Of a DNA stretch of 64,000 nucleotides, positions 1 to 11,346 are shown in pieces. Made by a program: the position numbers and the translations under genes. The first letter of the stretch is position 1; the number at the start of each line of letters is the position of its first letter. The stretch lies in NCBI GenBank assembly GCA_963854835.1, contig OY978530.1, positions 23,072,937 through 23,136,936 of the forward strand, read 5' to 3'. The stretch comes from Megamerina dolium. Its lineage: Eukaryota; Arthropoda; Insecta; Diptera; Megamerinidae. The notes beneath the pieces are model-generated. The model made no database searches and was not told the origin of the DNA. It saw nothing but the letters and a program-made list of their open reading frames with translations.

Positions 1-1429
1 TCTATTCATGATGTCTTCTGGAACTGGATCGTCCCAGTCTACGTTAGCGCTCCAGACTTGCTGAAACAACATTTTGGCTTTGATAGTGCACGGCGCTAGT
101 AAGCCAAGCGGGTCATACATAGTGCTAATATCTGCTAAAAATGCCCTTTTGGGTAGCAATTTGGGGATAGGTTTTAGATTGACCTTGAATGTTAGGAAAT
201 CGCTGTCTGTGTTCCAAAGGAAGCCCAACGTATGAACTTGCTGATCCTTGGCTAAATTATGTGATACCTCTGGCGACGCGTGTGGCAAACTTTTGGATAG
301 TGTTTTACAATTCGTGGCCCACTTACGCAATTGAAAGTCACCGGAGTATATCACCCCTGACACATCTCTTTGTAACAGCTGCAACGAGCTTGCAGATGAT
401 GAGCCACTGAGCAAGTTGTCCATGTAGAAGTCGTTGAGTATGACCTTTGCGGCTGCGTTGAGGGTCACACTATTCTCTCTAGCGATTTGTTGAAGTGATC
501 TGACGGCCAAGAATGAGGCTGATGATACGCCGTATGTAACTCTTAACAAGCGAAAATCTTGAAGTGGATCTGTCGGATGTTCGCGTCATACTATTCTCTG
601 ACAATCGGTGTATTGTTTGGCCATCGCGACCTGTCGATCCATTTATTCGACGTAAGCAGTCATAGCGAAGCGATGCGTTCTAAATCGTGTTAGTATGGTG
701 AATAATTCCTGTTGCAGTTGAGGTCCAACCATCAGTGCATCGTTGAGCGAGTAACCCGTGGACGATTTCATCGATGCATTTAATACCACTCGTACCTTAG
801 TGGTGCAACTAGACTCCTTAATAACAGCGTGGTGCGACAAATAGCACGTTTTGATCGTGGCTTCGTAGACCGGCTCCATGTGACCCATCTGAAGCAATTC
901 ACGCATGAAGTTCGTATAATGTTGTCGCAGCGATTCGTCGTGTTCAAAGCGCCTACCCATTCTTAGCAGAGAGCGTACCGCAGCATTTCTTGTTTCACCT
1001 AAGGGTACTGATTCTTCAAATGGTAGTTGCACTATAAAACGACCATCAACACCACATGCATGAGTACTTTTGAAATGTTCTTCGCAATATGCCTCTTCAG
1101 CCGTGAGAAATTTACGTGGCTTGACTTCTTCTAACTCCCAAATTCTGCTGAGAGCCCTTATCAAATCTACCTCGCAATGAAAACTTTGTACCGTATCCAC
1201 CGATCTTGAAATATCTGCGAGCCTTCCAAGCAATACCCACCCAAACACAGTACTCTGGGCCATTGGCATTCCGGGTTCACCTATACGTACCTCGGTAAGG
1301 AGCAACTTGTTTATTTGATTTATGCCTAAGAGCAAGTCAATTGGACCTGGTGTAGACCACTGTGGATCGGCTAACGTAAGATTGCGTAAGTGTGGCCAAT
1401 TCGCTTTTCGAATCGTTCTTGCAGGTAAT
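1..1429 (-). pseudogene. BEL/Pao retrotransposon pol (end of protease, reverse transcriptase), broken and cut by window edge
   Basis: Reading the minus strand, the peptide starts with the end of a retroviral-type protease (DLLLGINQI), a linker, and then the RT start with the BEL/Pao hallmarks LSHHAV and RVVLNAS. After 643 the frame continues with in-frame stops near 642 and 591. It then reads TYGVSSASFLAVRSLQ and FYMDNLLSG, the position of the catalytic YVDD-type box, here changed to YMDN (second Asp lost). The last part (LGFLWN, LPKRAFLADISTMYDPLGLL) is typical of the Pao RT C-terminal region, so RNase H, integrase and the 3' LTR would lie left of the window. A frameshift near 1,430 separates it from the protease/gag piece. 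Non-functional as it stands. Family assignment is confident; exact lineage is not. Confidence 0.88.
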
Positions 1430-2047
1430 TCATTCGTGATTTTCGATAAAAATTAATGCGTCGATTAGCAGATGTTGGCTTGAAACCGGATTATAGACCG
1501 TTATAGAAACTTCTCCTCTGGCACGGCCGGAATGTGAACCGCCAATTCCAGTCACCGAGATCGTAGATGATCTGCGTGGCAACCTCAGCCGCTGAATGCA
1601 CGATTCAGTGATGAAAGAAGCATGCGAGCCATTGTCGAATAGTGCACGGATGGTCTGCCACCTTCCAGTGCTGTCTTTAACTCTGATTAGGGCAGTAGCT
1701 AGGAGAATAGCTTCTTCATTTTCAGGCTGGATTATACCTGTATGTACGGTAGAAACGTTGGATCTATTTTGGAGTCTTGCAGCCAGATAGTCGGCACTTG
1801 ATGATGTGTCTGCTGTAGCATCGCGGACTTCTGACGCGGTAACGTATCTGTTACTATGCAGAAGAGTATGATGACGAGATCGACAGATGCGACACGATGA
1901 GGAACTACCACATTTGACTATATAATGGCATTTGCTCAAACAATTCAAACATGCACCCTTTTGCTTGATGACGTTCTTTCGCTCAATTGAAGTTAGCTTC
2001 AAGAAATCTGCACACCCATAAATCTTATGGTCGCCACTGCACAACAA
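1430..2047 (-). pseudogene. BEL/Pao gag C-terminus (zinc knuckle) and DUF1758-type aspartic protease
   Basis: The 205-residue open stretch begins with a cysteine-rich nucleic-acid-binding region (CLNCLSKCHYIVKC, then CRICRSRHHTLLH), the classic BEL/Pao double knuckle ending in HHTLLH. About 60 residues later comes the retropepsin-like core IRALFDNGSHASFI, where the usual D-S/T-G is DNG. Then comes VTGIGG, the flap-like motif of the Pao peptidase (DUF1758). It is followed by the pol segment after a +1 shift near 1,430, so Gag-Pol is no longer continuous. The upstream gag (2,159-2,365) is separated by a stop. The likely original role was to package the element RNA and process the polyprotein. 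Confidence 0.85.
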
Positions 2048-2158
2048 ACATGACTTTCGACCTATGGATTCTGTTGATGAATGTGTATACGCGTCATTGA
2101 CCGCTTGAAACGTTTGCGTTCTATCTTTGTCATGTAAAGTCTTGTCTTTAGTAAACGA

Positions 2159-2365
2159 CTAAAATTTGCTTTGGTACCATTCCTCTGTTTGCACCCGAGC
2201 TTCTCCTTCCGTCTCTATGGTCTCTGTACCACACGATATTTCAACTGTCTCTTGAGCTTTGGAAAAACGTTCCCATTGCTCATATAGTAGCCCCAACTGA
2301 GCTTCAATTGTTTCTGAATCTTGTAATTGGTCTCCGTCTCGACTGGCTTGCATATATCTTGACAT
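2159..2365 (-). pseudogene. BEL/Pao gag N-terminal fragment
   Basis: A 68-residue ORF starting MSRYMQASRDGDQ, rich in Glu/Gln with a helical EAQLGLLYEQWERF stretch. It lies directly upstream of, and on the same strand as, the BEL zinc-knuckle/protease ORF. A gag start is expected here, and gag proteins are poorly conserved, so the assignment rests mainly on position. Most of the gag body between this piece and the zinc knuckle seems to be missing or shifted. Confidence 0.5.
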
Positions 2366-3000
2366 TGTTTGTCGCCATTGTGTGTTATACGTTATCTATC
2401 AATTATTTGTCTATAGCTTCAAACAAAAAATTATTTGTTTCGATGTGTTCCCAATCATCACTGAGAACAGTTCTAAATATCAATTAACCATCTCCTAATC
2501 GCTGTACTACTCTGAATTGATAGGTTTGGTCCATGCTACGTAATGAACACTATCGATTTGTAGGTTATAATTCTCGCGATTCAATGGAGTCTCACTTTAA
2601 ACTGCAATGAGATCCCAGTAACCGAATTCAATGTAAATTGCTTTAGAGATAAACTTAATAATTGATGCAGTCTCTAAAGCGAATATGTACTTTTTAATTA
2701 TTATTAACACAATTAGAAACACTGATTTTGCCTATTCGGCATCGAAGGACCAGAAATTGGTTGGTTATTGTGTTGAATAAGAACTAACTATAGAGTAAAG
2801 TGTACAAATATATAAGCGAAAGCAAGAGTGCACGGGAACCAAACAGACTTTATTCTTTAGCAAACGATGAAAGATGACTAACTACGATAAAAACATCTTG
2901 CAATAAGAATAAGCATTACACACGGCAACACAGTTGTTAAACAAGAAATGAGTTGCCAGATTGACTTGAAACTTTACACGTGTTAATATGAAAGATGAAC
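2366..3000 (-). mobile_element. Probable 5' leader/LTR region of the BEL/Pao element
   Basis: No coding potential. On the minus strand there is an AATAAA signal near 2,855 and a TATA-like TTATATATTTG near 2,810, as in an LTR. A GGTCCTTCGATGCCG motif near 2,745 resembles a sequence I associate with BEL leaders. The LTR ends and primer site could not be fixed, because the partner LTR is outside the window. Confidence 0.35.
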
Positions 3001-3054
3001 TCATATATTGAACATAAATTCACTGCTAGATAGCACTAGTATCTATGTGTCAGG

Positions 3055-3055
3055 C

Positions 3056-3120
<65 letters not shown>

Positions 3121-3125
3121 ATATA

Positions 3126-3175
<50 letters not shown>

Positions 3176-3210
3176 TATATATACATATGAACACACACAC
3201 ACACACACTG
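3055..3210. repeat. (TA)n followed by (CA)n microsatellite
   Basis: About 130 bp of TA repeats with a few TG/TAC interruptions, then about 10 CA units. It directly abuts the 5'-truncated R1-like LINE that starts near 3,214. Tyr-Ile ORFs here are artefacts of the repeat. Confidence 0.97.
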
Positions 3211-3213
3211 GCA

Positions 3214-4434
3214 CACAGAGGCTGTACTTATCACGAGCAGGAAAAAACTGGAAAAAATCACCCTAAACATTGACGGCTACAACATTACAACGCAACCTTC
3301 GTTGAGATATCTAGGTGTAATGATTGATACGAGGCTCAACTTCAAGGCGCATATCGAAAAAGCCTGCGGGAAGGCGGCAACAATGACAGCGGCTCTGACG
3401 AGAATCATGGCCAACATTGGTGGCCCCAGCCAGAGTAGGAGAGCGCTCCTGGCTAAAGTCAGTCAATCAATATTGATGTACGCGGCGCCTATATGGGGGG
3501 CAGCTCTGCGGCAAAAGACATACTCGAAGAAGGGGAAGATAGTTTTCAGGTTAAGCGCTATTAGAGTTGCATGTGCATTTAGGACAGTGTCACAAGAAGG
3601 TGCCGGTATTATATCCGGCATTATGCCGCCGGACATAATGGCCTCGGAGTTGGGCAGAGTATATAACAGAACCAAAAGCCTGAATAGGCGGTTAACGGCA
3701 ACCGAACGGAAAGAGGAGAGACAGACGAGCCTAGACGAATGGCAAAGTCAATGGGACGCCGCAGGAAAAGGGAGGTGGACCCACAGGCTCATCAGAAACG
3801 TGCAAGCTTGGGTCGAAAGAGGACACGGAGAGACAGACTACTACCTTACGCAGTTTTTGACGGGCCATGGTTGTTTCAGAGAGTACCTCCACAGATTCGG
3901 TCATGATGACGCGACAGAATGTTCGTTCTGCAACACTGTTGGCGAAAACGCTCATCATATCTTTTTCTTCTGCCTAAGATTTGAGACGCAGAGAATGACC
4001 ATAGAGAAGATAATAAATGAAAGGATAACACCTGATAACATTGTGAGCCATATGCTGCGATCGAGTTTAGTGTGGTTTAAGATGAAAGAATGGGCTGCAA
4101 TAGCTCTCAAGGAGCTCAGGAAGAAGGAGTGGCAGCGGAGAAATATAACTGCAGCTGTGTAAACGCCATGTACGGGATGTTTGAAGAGGCATATTAGCTC
4201 AGCTTAGTCCTGCGAAGTAGTGCTTAACGGCGGTCCCGCAGGACACAAACAAGCTATAGAGGTCGGAGTTAAGGGTTTAGTACGTAGGCGTACTGGTTCG
4301 CAAGTCCAGCATAGTAAGATATTACTGACTGGGCGTGGTCCCGAATGAGGTGTACCTTTAGCGGACAGTATGAATCGTACATGCCGTCTATGGTGGACGG
4401 TATCTAAGAAAGATTCCCCCTTCGAATACAAAAA

Positions 4435-4451
<17 letters not shown>
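3214..4451 (+). mobile_element. 5'-truncated R1-like LINE (copy 1), inserted in a (CA)n repeat
   Basis: This 1.24-kb segment is nearly identical to 56,740-57,796. It starts abruptly after (CA)n and ends in an about 22-nt A-run that runs straight into a second (CA)n(TA)n tract. It comprises the last third of ORF2, a 3' UTR of about 270 bp and the poly-A tail. The abrupt 5' truncation and A-tail are the usual products of target-primed reverse transcription. CA repeats on both sides suggest the target was the microsatellite itself. Confidence 0.9.
3224..4162 (+). pseudogene. R1-like LINE ORF2 C-terminal fragment (post-RT region and Cys-His motif)
   Basis: The frame is open from about 3,224; an internal Met lies at 3,302. 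It encodes the region after the RT palm: YLGVMIDTRLNFKAHI, the thumb-like region RRALLAKVSQSILMYAAPIWG, and near the end the CSFCNTVGENAHHIFFFC motif, the C-terminal CCHC-type finger of R1-clade elements. This copy keeps the natural C-terminus (ending NITAAV) that copy 2 lost by a deletion of about 160 bp. Endonuclease and the RT catalytic core are absent, so it cannot be active. Confidence 0.88.
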
Positions 4452-4513
<62 letters not shown>

Positions 4514-4520
4514 CATATGT
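4451..4520. repeat. (CA)n(TA)n microsatellite at the 3' end of the R1-like LINE
   Basis: About 10 CA units then about 25 TA units immediately after the LINE poly-A tail. Together with 3,055-3,210 it forms the split target repeat. Confidence 0.95.
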
Positions 4521-4722
4521 TATATATAACGAATTGCATTTGCATTTGCCTTGCAATGTATTTTATCGAAAACCAGCTTCCAAATGTAACAATTTAAGCA
4601 AATTTGTTTCGAAAAATATTTTTTTATGCAATACGCAGAGAATATATTTCGTATAGTAACTACAACACCATTGACTATGCTTCTCTATTTGATGAGCTTA
4701 TCGCAACTAGTTAGAATAACTG

Positions 4723-5330
4723 TTGGCTGCTTGTACCGTTGATAAGAAGCTTACTTTCTTTTCGGATCTTATTTTTACTTTCTTTGAGATGAACACTGTT
4801 ACAACTTTTAAAGTCTCTAATCAATCCTGCCTTTGGTTTAATAATCATGTTTTATCCTGTATCAAAGTGAAAAAGAAACTGTATTACAACTGGAAAAGAA
4901 ATCGGACGGATTTTAACTGGGATGCTTATAAAATTGCTCGCAATAATGCTAATTTGATAATGAGACAATCTAAAACACGATTTTTTGGCTCCAAAATAAA
5001 GTCCAATTTCTAATCAACGCAACTGGTTTTGATCAGGTTAAGTTAACCTTGCTTTGTCTCTTGTATTTCTCAAAGGCCTTTGACTCAGTATGCTATAGCT
5101 TGCTCTGTCTCAAGTTGAAGCACTACTTTAACTTCAGTAAGCGGGTTGTCGATCTTATTTCTAATTACCTCAGTAATATGCAACAACAAGTGATGTGGCA
5201 ACAACAGGGGATGTCTTTTCATCTTTATCTTCGCTTCTTGCTGGTGTACCTTAGGAGTCCATGTTGAAGCCATTGTTTCTTTTTCTTTAATTGCTGGTTC
5301 TATATTACAGGTTTGTAAGAATTTCACGAT
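4723..5330 (+). pseudogene. Degenerate jockey-like LINE fragment (EN-RT linker and RT)
   Basis: The first ORF (4,723-5,013) has the linker seen between endonuclease and RT in this LINE group: WFNNHVLSCIKVKKKLYYNWKR, then YKIARNNANLIMRQSKTRFF. After a gap, 5,049-5,267 gives FSKAFDSVCYSLLCLKLK and LISNYLSN, the RT palm containing the first catalytic Asp. The end of that block has the remains of a GVP-x-G box (LAGVP plus a frameshift). The piece between linker and RT start is deleted. Clade assignment within the jockey/CR1 group is tentative. Confidence 0.72.
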
Positions 5331-5470
5331 CCATGGAGTCATCTTTAGAATATATTATACTTTAAGTTCCCTGAGTTAACTTGGTAAAACAATTAGTAGT
5401 AGCCTACATTACATACTTCAGTGTTATTTATAGTAACTTGAAGTCCACATCTCAACGAACATATTTCTGG

Positions 5471-6290
5471 CCATGAATTTTTTAAAAATCTGTCATTGGA
5501 ATGCAAACGTTGTGAGCCAACATAAACACGAACTAGAGCAGTTCATGAATAGTTAGAAAATTGATGTGATGTTAATCTCAGAATCTCATCAATAACAATT
5601 CTAAAATTCAAGGGTGTTATGATGCAAAACATCCTCAGCAGAAAGCGTGTGGGGGCACTGATTAAGTCAAACATCAAACATCATCTAAATGAGAATTTTA
5701 TTCAAACCATACATATTCAATGTCTATAAGAAGATGAGAACAATTTTCGAAATTCTTAAAGTCACTTGGTTCAACTTTTATTGCAGCTGGTGATTATATT
5801 GCAAAGCACACTTTTTGGGGGGTCCCGTTTGATATCACCGAGAGGCAGAAACTTGTATGATGTCATTTAAACAAATAACCTCGATGTAATATTGACGGGT
5901 CAGCCAACGTTCTGACCTTCTGACTCTAGAAAGATACCTGATTTAATTGACTTCCTTGTAGCAAAAAATATCAATCAAAATTTAATAAAAACTAAAACAT
6001 CATTTGATCTGTCGTCTCACCACTCTCCATGAATAATATTATTACAAAACGTACTACACAAAAGTAATTTGCAACAAGAAAACACTTTTCGAAATATGAA
6101 CTGGTTGGCTTTTAAAAAATTTATCAGCACTCATATGATTGAAAATATTGGACTTTCTAATAAAGATGAAATTGACGTAGCAGTTGAAAATCTAACAGAT
6201 TTGATATGGTAGCGATAACTTCAACTAATTCGTCGTCAAATTGCAACATCTATCTCAGCACCACATATAAACGAAAATGGCAGAATCAAA
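5471..6290 (+). pseudogene. Degenerate jockey-like LINE endonuclease fragment
   Basis: The start reads MNFLKICHWNANVVSQHKHELEQF and, after a stop, KIDVMLISESH. This is the N-terminus of an apurinic-like LINE endonuclease with the conserved WNAN and SE(T/S)H elements. Further on, in several frames, are GALIKSNIKHH, FIAAGDYIAKH (the GDFNAKH catalytic box, Asp kept, Phe/Asn changed) and remnants to about 6,290. Many stops and shifts. It lies downstream of an RT piece of similar type, so the order is scrambled and two copies are involved. Confidence 0.7.
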
Positions 6291-6435
6291 TTATTTGAAA
6301 TTCTGTTCTTATTTCCTTTGGCGTTTAAATAGTGAGATTTTAATTAAACTAAGTACAACATACTTGTGCGATTATGACAATGCATGACATTTAAATCATG
6401 ACACAAGGGAACCTAAAAATATGAGAAGTAACCTA

Positions 6436-6794
6436 GGTACAGTGGCTCAGTGTTTAGTCTGATGGTCTTCTGATCTGTAGGTCGTGGGTTCAATCCCTGG
6501 CTGAAGCATAACAAAATTCATATCGAAAATACTTTTTTTCGAACTGCACCCTCCTGTCGGCAAACAATTGGCAATTCTTCCGGCAGTAACAATTTGCTAT
6601 GGAAAAGCTTCTAAAAGAAATCTGTGACAAAGCTCAGAAAAAGTGATGTCGCAAGAATTCTGCTGTTCAGAACCGGCTAAAATAAATAGGTCCCTTCTGA
6701 TACAGTCCAAAATTTAACACGCACAACAGTAATGGAAGAGAAGCTCGACCAACGGGCCCTTCGGGGCTTTAAGTGCCACATATTTATTTTTTTT
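6436..6794 (+). mobile_element. tRNA-derived SINE, copy 1
   Basis: The head has an A-box-like GGCTCAGTG and a B-box-like GGGTTCAATCCC about 35 bp apart, as in RNA polymerase III internal promoters of tRNAs. The body is about 270 bp with shared landmarks (TGTCGGCAA, AATTGGCAATTCTTCC, TGACAAAGCTCAGAAAA, GGGGCTTTAAGTGCCACATA). The 3' end is a T-run. The same unit recurs at seven other places in the window. Flanking TAACC on both sides is a weak possible target duplication. Confidence 0.9.
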
Positions 6795-6862
6795 AACCCA
6801 ATATTAAGCGCACATAATGAAACGATCGAAGATCATATGAACAAAAAAAGAAGCCTTCGTAG

Positions 6863-7165
6863 ATGATGGCAAAAACACAGATCTTCAAATCTAAAGCAAC
6901 AATTAGCCGAGTGCACAAAAAACATACGCTGGTATCTAAAATGTTTCAAGCATTTGAAGAAAAGGAAAACTGTACGGTAGTAATTTTAAACGTTGTGCAG
7001 CCTTTGATAAGTCCTTATCTACAAAATAAAAATGCTCCTGCTAATTTACTTGCATAATATTCTGGAATCATATCTCTCCTATAGAAAATTCATTGTCAAA
7101 TGTAAGGATTTCAAGTCAAGTGAGTACCTATTTAATGTTGGTGTACCTGAAGGTAGAATGTGTAG
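6863..7165 (+). pseudogene. Degenerate jockey-clade RT fragment
   Basis: The peptide SRVHKKHTLVSKMFQAFEEKENCTVVILNVVQPL aligns with the jockey-clade RT box that normally reads LDVxQAFD; both catalytic-region residues are changed. Beyond the stop at 7,057 the reading continues with IHCQM and a VSTYLMLVYLKVE-type frame matching the segment before the GVPQGS box. Ends where the GC-rich tandem repeat begins. Confidence 0.65.
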
Positions 7166-7361
7166 GTAGTGCTGGACCCTCGCCGGCTTCGTGGCAGTAT
7201 TTTTAGGTAAATGTCTTTCTTGATTAAAAGCCTTTGGACGGTCGCAAAATAAAATAAGCCTTATAGGCCCGACGGCGGCTTTGCGGCCGTCGTATTTTAG
7301 GATAAAAGCTTTTCTTGATAGCCGGCCTTCGGGTCGGCTCAAAAAACAAATAACGCTTTAT
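7166..7361 (-). repeat. GC-hairpin tandem repeat, about 2 units, flanking the mdg3-like LTR
   Basis: About 95-bp units carrying GGCCGGC-type palindromes (for example GCCGGCCTTCGGGTCGGC) separated by AT-rich ATCCTAAAATAC. The same repeat, in the other orientation, lies at 18,712-18,933, again on the outer side of the same LTR. Confidence 0.7.
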
Positions 7362-7672
7362 AGCCGAGAAATCAATTACAATAAAACATGACCGCTTTTT
7401 TTGATTGCTGTACCAAGACTGCTTTATTCTTTCAAAAATGGCGTTAGCTTAACCTAAATGAATATTTACAGAAAAAGGGAAGTATATTATAAAAGGAGAG
7501 GAGAGTAAGCAAGAAGGATATATAAATGAATAATGTAGAATAAATGACGATGAACAACAAGCGAAGCTTAATCTAAAGGACCATATTTAAATTAACCCAC
7601 TGATGGTTTAACGTACTTATATGCTACATGCTTAATCTAGGGACTTAAATGGTTAATACATATACTTATTGC
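7362..7672 (-). mobile_element. LTR of an mdg3-like Ty3/gypsy element (3' LTR)
   Basis: About 310 bp, closely matching 18,934-19,240 in the opposite orientation. Read on the minus strand it begins TGTAGCAATAAG and contains an AATAAAG signal near the end and the segment TCTCCTCTCCTTTTATAA. It directly follows the integrase region of the same strand, so it is the 3' LTR. Exact ends are fixed only by where the two copies stop matching. Confidence 0.75.
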
Positions 7673-7976
7673 TACAATTTGGTCATCATGACCCAGAGAT
7701 CACCTGATCTCAGACGTTTCTATTTGCCACCCTACGTTGGCCGAATCAAGGTCTTATATTTCCAACAGCCCATACACCTTTATATGGAACTCTCGACTGT
7801 TGGAAGCCTTCAACATCCTCCAACACATACAAACTCATTACACAAATCCTTTGAAACTTGATTTGGTCCTTGAAATTTCGGAATCAACTTGCTGGACACT
7901 CCTGCCGTCGAGTCAAAATTTTTTATCATCACGTACTCACCTTTGTTGTACTGGTTCGCCGCCCTCCGTTTTTTAT

Positions 7977-8794
7977 TTACATAATTGTTGTTATAAGATT
8001 GTAATCATTTCTCATTTTCTTCCGCTTATAATCTAACTTGTGCATGACTTTGCTGTACCAAAATTGTTTTACTTCTACTAAACTTTTACTTAGCAAATCT
8101 ACTACCTGCCCTCCTTGCTTGACACCGAACAGCATGCCACTTGGATACTGTTTTATCGTTCTGTGAATGATGTTGTTAAGCGTATGCTCGACTGTTTCTA
8201 CTACATTATCCCAGTGTATGTTGCGTTCGAAATCACTCAATTTTGCTATCATCGGACCAAGATTTCTATTCACTCTTTCAACTTGACCGTTGGATTTGGG
8301 TGAGCCCACGGCCATCTTTACGTGGCATACACTTTCTTCTTCCAGAAACTTTTTAAACTCATTTGATGTGAAACAGCTGCCTCTGTCTGACACTATCGTC
8401 TTTGGTTTACTGTATGACTTCCTTGGTGTTTGTGGTTTTCTTTGCGTAAAGCCTAACAAATTTTGTGAACGCGTCTATCACAACAAAAATGCTTTTTTTG
8501 GCCTTGAATTATTGACAAAAATGCGCTTTTTGGGCTTGAATTATTGATAGGGCCGTAATGATCTATGTGTACTACTTGAAACGGGCTATCATTTTTACGA
8601 ATATTATGTAAAAACCCTTCTTCTTTTCCATGTTTTGCCGAAAATACTATACATTTTAAACAGTTTTGAATGTGATTTGCAACCTTTTCCCTCATTTTAC
8701 CAAACCAATAATTTAGTGAAATAAGATCCACCGTTTTGTCTATACCAATATGACCCATCTCGTCATGATACTTAAAAAGTACATCACTCTCCAT
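7977..8794 (-). pseudogene. Ty3/gypsy (mdg3-like) integrase, frameshifted
   Basis: The upper ORF (8,453-8,794) holds the integrase zinc-binding region (YHDEMGHIGIDKT, H-H, then CLKC) and the first catalytic Asp in VHIDHYGPI. The lower ORF (7,977-8,459) holds the second Asp in TIVSDRGSCFTS and the Glu in NGQVERVNR, so all three DDE residues can be seen but in different frames. Part of the core between the first and second Asp is lost around a 34-bp local tandem duplication (about 8,485-8,550). Its role would be to insert the element cDNA. The HIDHYGP wording fits the mdg3/micropia/blastopia group. Confidence 0.87.
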
Positions 8795-8907
8795 TTCTTC
8801 AGGGAAACGAAAGAATACCTTGTCACTATCGATCTTTCAGTAAACCACTCCATTCCGCATTTCGTATAAATTGTGCTCTCTTCTTTGTAACATATTCAGT
8901 AGTTCTT

Positions 8908-9480
8908 TCAATTTATCATCCTTCGACATATAATCAAATTTTCTTCAAACGTATTCGTCTCTACCACTAAAACGCTATTATTTGGGCTCAAAGCATCGAC
9001 AAGCTGCATACGCGTACCTAATCTGTGTTGTAACACAAAATCGTAGTTTTGAAGCTCCAACACCCATCGCGAAATCGTAGGATTCATTTCTCTTTTGTTT
9101 AATGCCATCGCTAGCGAGTTACAATCCGTGACTATTTTGAATTTTAATCCCTGCAAGTACACCCGAAAACGTTTAAGCGCGTAGTTGATCGAAAAAGTTT
9201 CTAACTCAAAGCTATGGGATTTTGACTCCACCTCGCTAGACCGCTTAGAAAAATAAAACACAGGGTGCAGTTTACCATATTTTTTACGTTGCAACAATAT
9301 CGAGCGCTTGCATCATAGTGCAGTTCCGTTTAATCGCTCGGATCATGTATAACCAATATTGGCGCTTCCAATAATTTTTGTTTAAGTACCTCAAAATATT
9401 GCAGTACTTCTGTACCGAACTGAAATTCGGTTTGGCTATGGTCGAAAAATCCTTCACAAATCGTCTAAAGTATGAGCATA
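8908..9480 (-). pseudogene. Ty3/gypsy (mdg3-like) RT end and RNase H
   Basis: The minus strand near 9,480-9,300 reads YFRRFVKDFSTIAKPN and APILVIHDPSD, the junction of RT and RNase H. The ORF 8,908-9,297 then gives HPVFYFSKRSSEVESKSHSFELETFSINYALKRFRVYL and FKIVTDCNSLAMAL, with the RNase H Glu and Asp, and ends GTRMQLVDALSP. Stops near 9,300 break it from the upstream part. It is cut at about 9,480 by the RTE-like copy A. Confidence 0.87.
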
Positions 9481-9483
9481 TAT

Positions 9484-11346
9484 ATACTTACTTATGTGGC
9501 CATAACAACCGAATATCGATTTAGGCCGAAAATAATATGCTTCGCCAGCCATCTCTGTTCTTCGCTAGCTGGCGCCAGTTAGAAATTCCAAGCGCCGTCA
9601 GGTTCTCCAGTACTTGGTCTTTCCACCGGAGGTTTGGTCTTCCTCTTCTGCGTCGACCTTCAGCGGGTTCTGAATATAACACCTTCTTAGCTGGAGCGTG
9701 CTCTTCCATTCGCTCGACATGACCTAGCCAGCGTAGCCGCTGGATTTCGATGCGATTTACTATGTCGGCATACAGCTCGTACAGCTCATGGTTGTATCTT
9801 ATTCGGCACTAGCCACCAACGCAAATAGGTCAAAAGATGTTGCGTAGGACTTTTCTCTCAAAAACTTCAAGCATTCGCTCATCCGAGGTGCAAATTGTCC
9901 AGGCTTCAGCGCCATATGTTAGGACAGGCATGATGAGAGGCTTGTAGAGGGTAGTTTTCGTTCTTCGAGAGAGGTCTTGACCTCTCAATTGCTTACTCAG
10001 CCCAAAGTAACACCTGTTAGCAAGAGTTATCCTATGCATGATCTCCAGGCTGACGTCATTACGGTTGTTTATGCTGGTTCCAAGTTAGACAAAGTCCCTT
10101 ACTACTTCAAAAGCGTAGTTGTCAACAGTGACGTGCTGTCGAAGACCCCGGGCCTCTTTGTTTGTTGACACTAGATCCTTAGTCTTGCATGACACTTTTG
10201 TTCTTTTGTTGAAGATAGTGCCATTATGTCGTAGATCAGCAGCTTGTATTACTTTCTTCATAATAAGATTAAAGAAGTCGCACGATAACGAATCACCTTG
10301 TCTGAAACCCCGTTCGGTACTAAACTGTGTGGAGAGGTCCTTCCCAATTTTCACTGCACAACGGGAGTTATGCAGTGTCATTCTACAAAGTCGAATGAGC
10401 TTTGCAGGAATACTGAACTCAGACATTGTTGCGTAGAGGTAATCCCTTACCGGACTGTCGAAAGCGGCACTATAATCAACAAATAGGTGGTGTGTGTCGA
10501 TCTGTTTTTCTTGGGTCTTTTCAAGGATTTGGCGCAGTGTGACAATCTGGTCGATGGTGGATTTACCAGGTCTGAAGCCACACTGATACGGTCCAATCAG
10601 GTTGCTGAGCATAGGCTTCAACCTTTCACACAGTACGCTCGATAGAACCTTGTATGCGATGCTCAGGAGACTTATTCCACGGTAGTTGGCGCAAATTGTG
10701 GGGTCTCCTTTTTTATGTACAGGACAGAGAACACTGAGCCTCCAATCATCAGGCATGCTTTCATCCGACCATATTCTGCTTATGAGCTGGTGCATGCGGG
10801 TGAGCAGCTCATCGCCTCCGGTCTTAAACAACTCGGCAGGCATGCCATCAGCACCTGCAGCTTTGTTGTTCTTCAGCCTTAAAATGGCCGTTTCAACCTC
10901 GTCATAGTCGGGTGGTGGAACATCAACACCATCATCTGTAATTGGGGTTATCGGGCATTCTCCTCCACTGGCGGAATTGTTCGTAGCATCGCCATTCAGT
11001 AACGTGGAGAAGTGTTCCCTCCATAGGCTCAGTACACTCTGGACATCTGTAACCAGCTTCCCATTTCTATCACGACAAGAAGAGGCTCCGGGATTTAACC
11101 ACCACTCAGGCGCTTGATCTTTTCGAAGAATTTTCGAGTATCATTCTTGTCGGTACACATCTCTATCTCCTCGCACTCGCGTCTTGCTTGTTCTCTTTTC
11201 TTGCGCCTGAAAAGACGTATCTCTACACTCCTTTTCTCTATGTACCGCTCCTTAACAGCTCGTGTTGCGCCTGGAGGCAGGGTTTTTCTGTAGGCGGCGT
11301 CTTTCTCTGCGGAAGCGTCGCGACACTTCTGATCATACCACTCATC
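9484..11346 (-). pseudogene. RTE-like LINE copy A (linker, RT without YADD, C-terminus)
   Basis: Minus-strand reading gives the RT block [58 protein letters not shown] and [11 protein letters not shown] (10,085-10,843). Further C-terminal pieces lie at 9,830-10,039 (YGAEAWTICTSDERML) and 9,521-9,709 ([20 protein letters not shown]). Compared with copy C, a segment of about 120 bp near 10,190 is missing, deleting the [11 protein letters not shown] catalytic box. A 1-bp loss near 11,098 splits the linker. The endonuclease is absent because the copy joins a gag-protease gene at about 11,346. The 3' end carries the family tail (TAAG-type repeats) at 9,484-9,495. Confidence 0.9.

Noticed and set aside
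4280..4330. T-arm-like GTTCGCAAGTCC in the R1-like 3' UTR
   Set aside because: No A box and no cloverleaf. It is present in both LINE copies as part of the 3' UTR.
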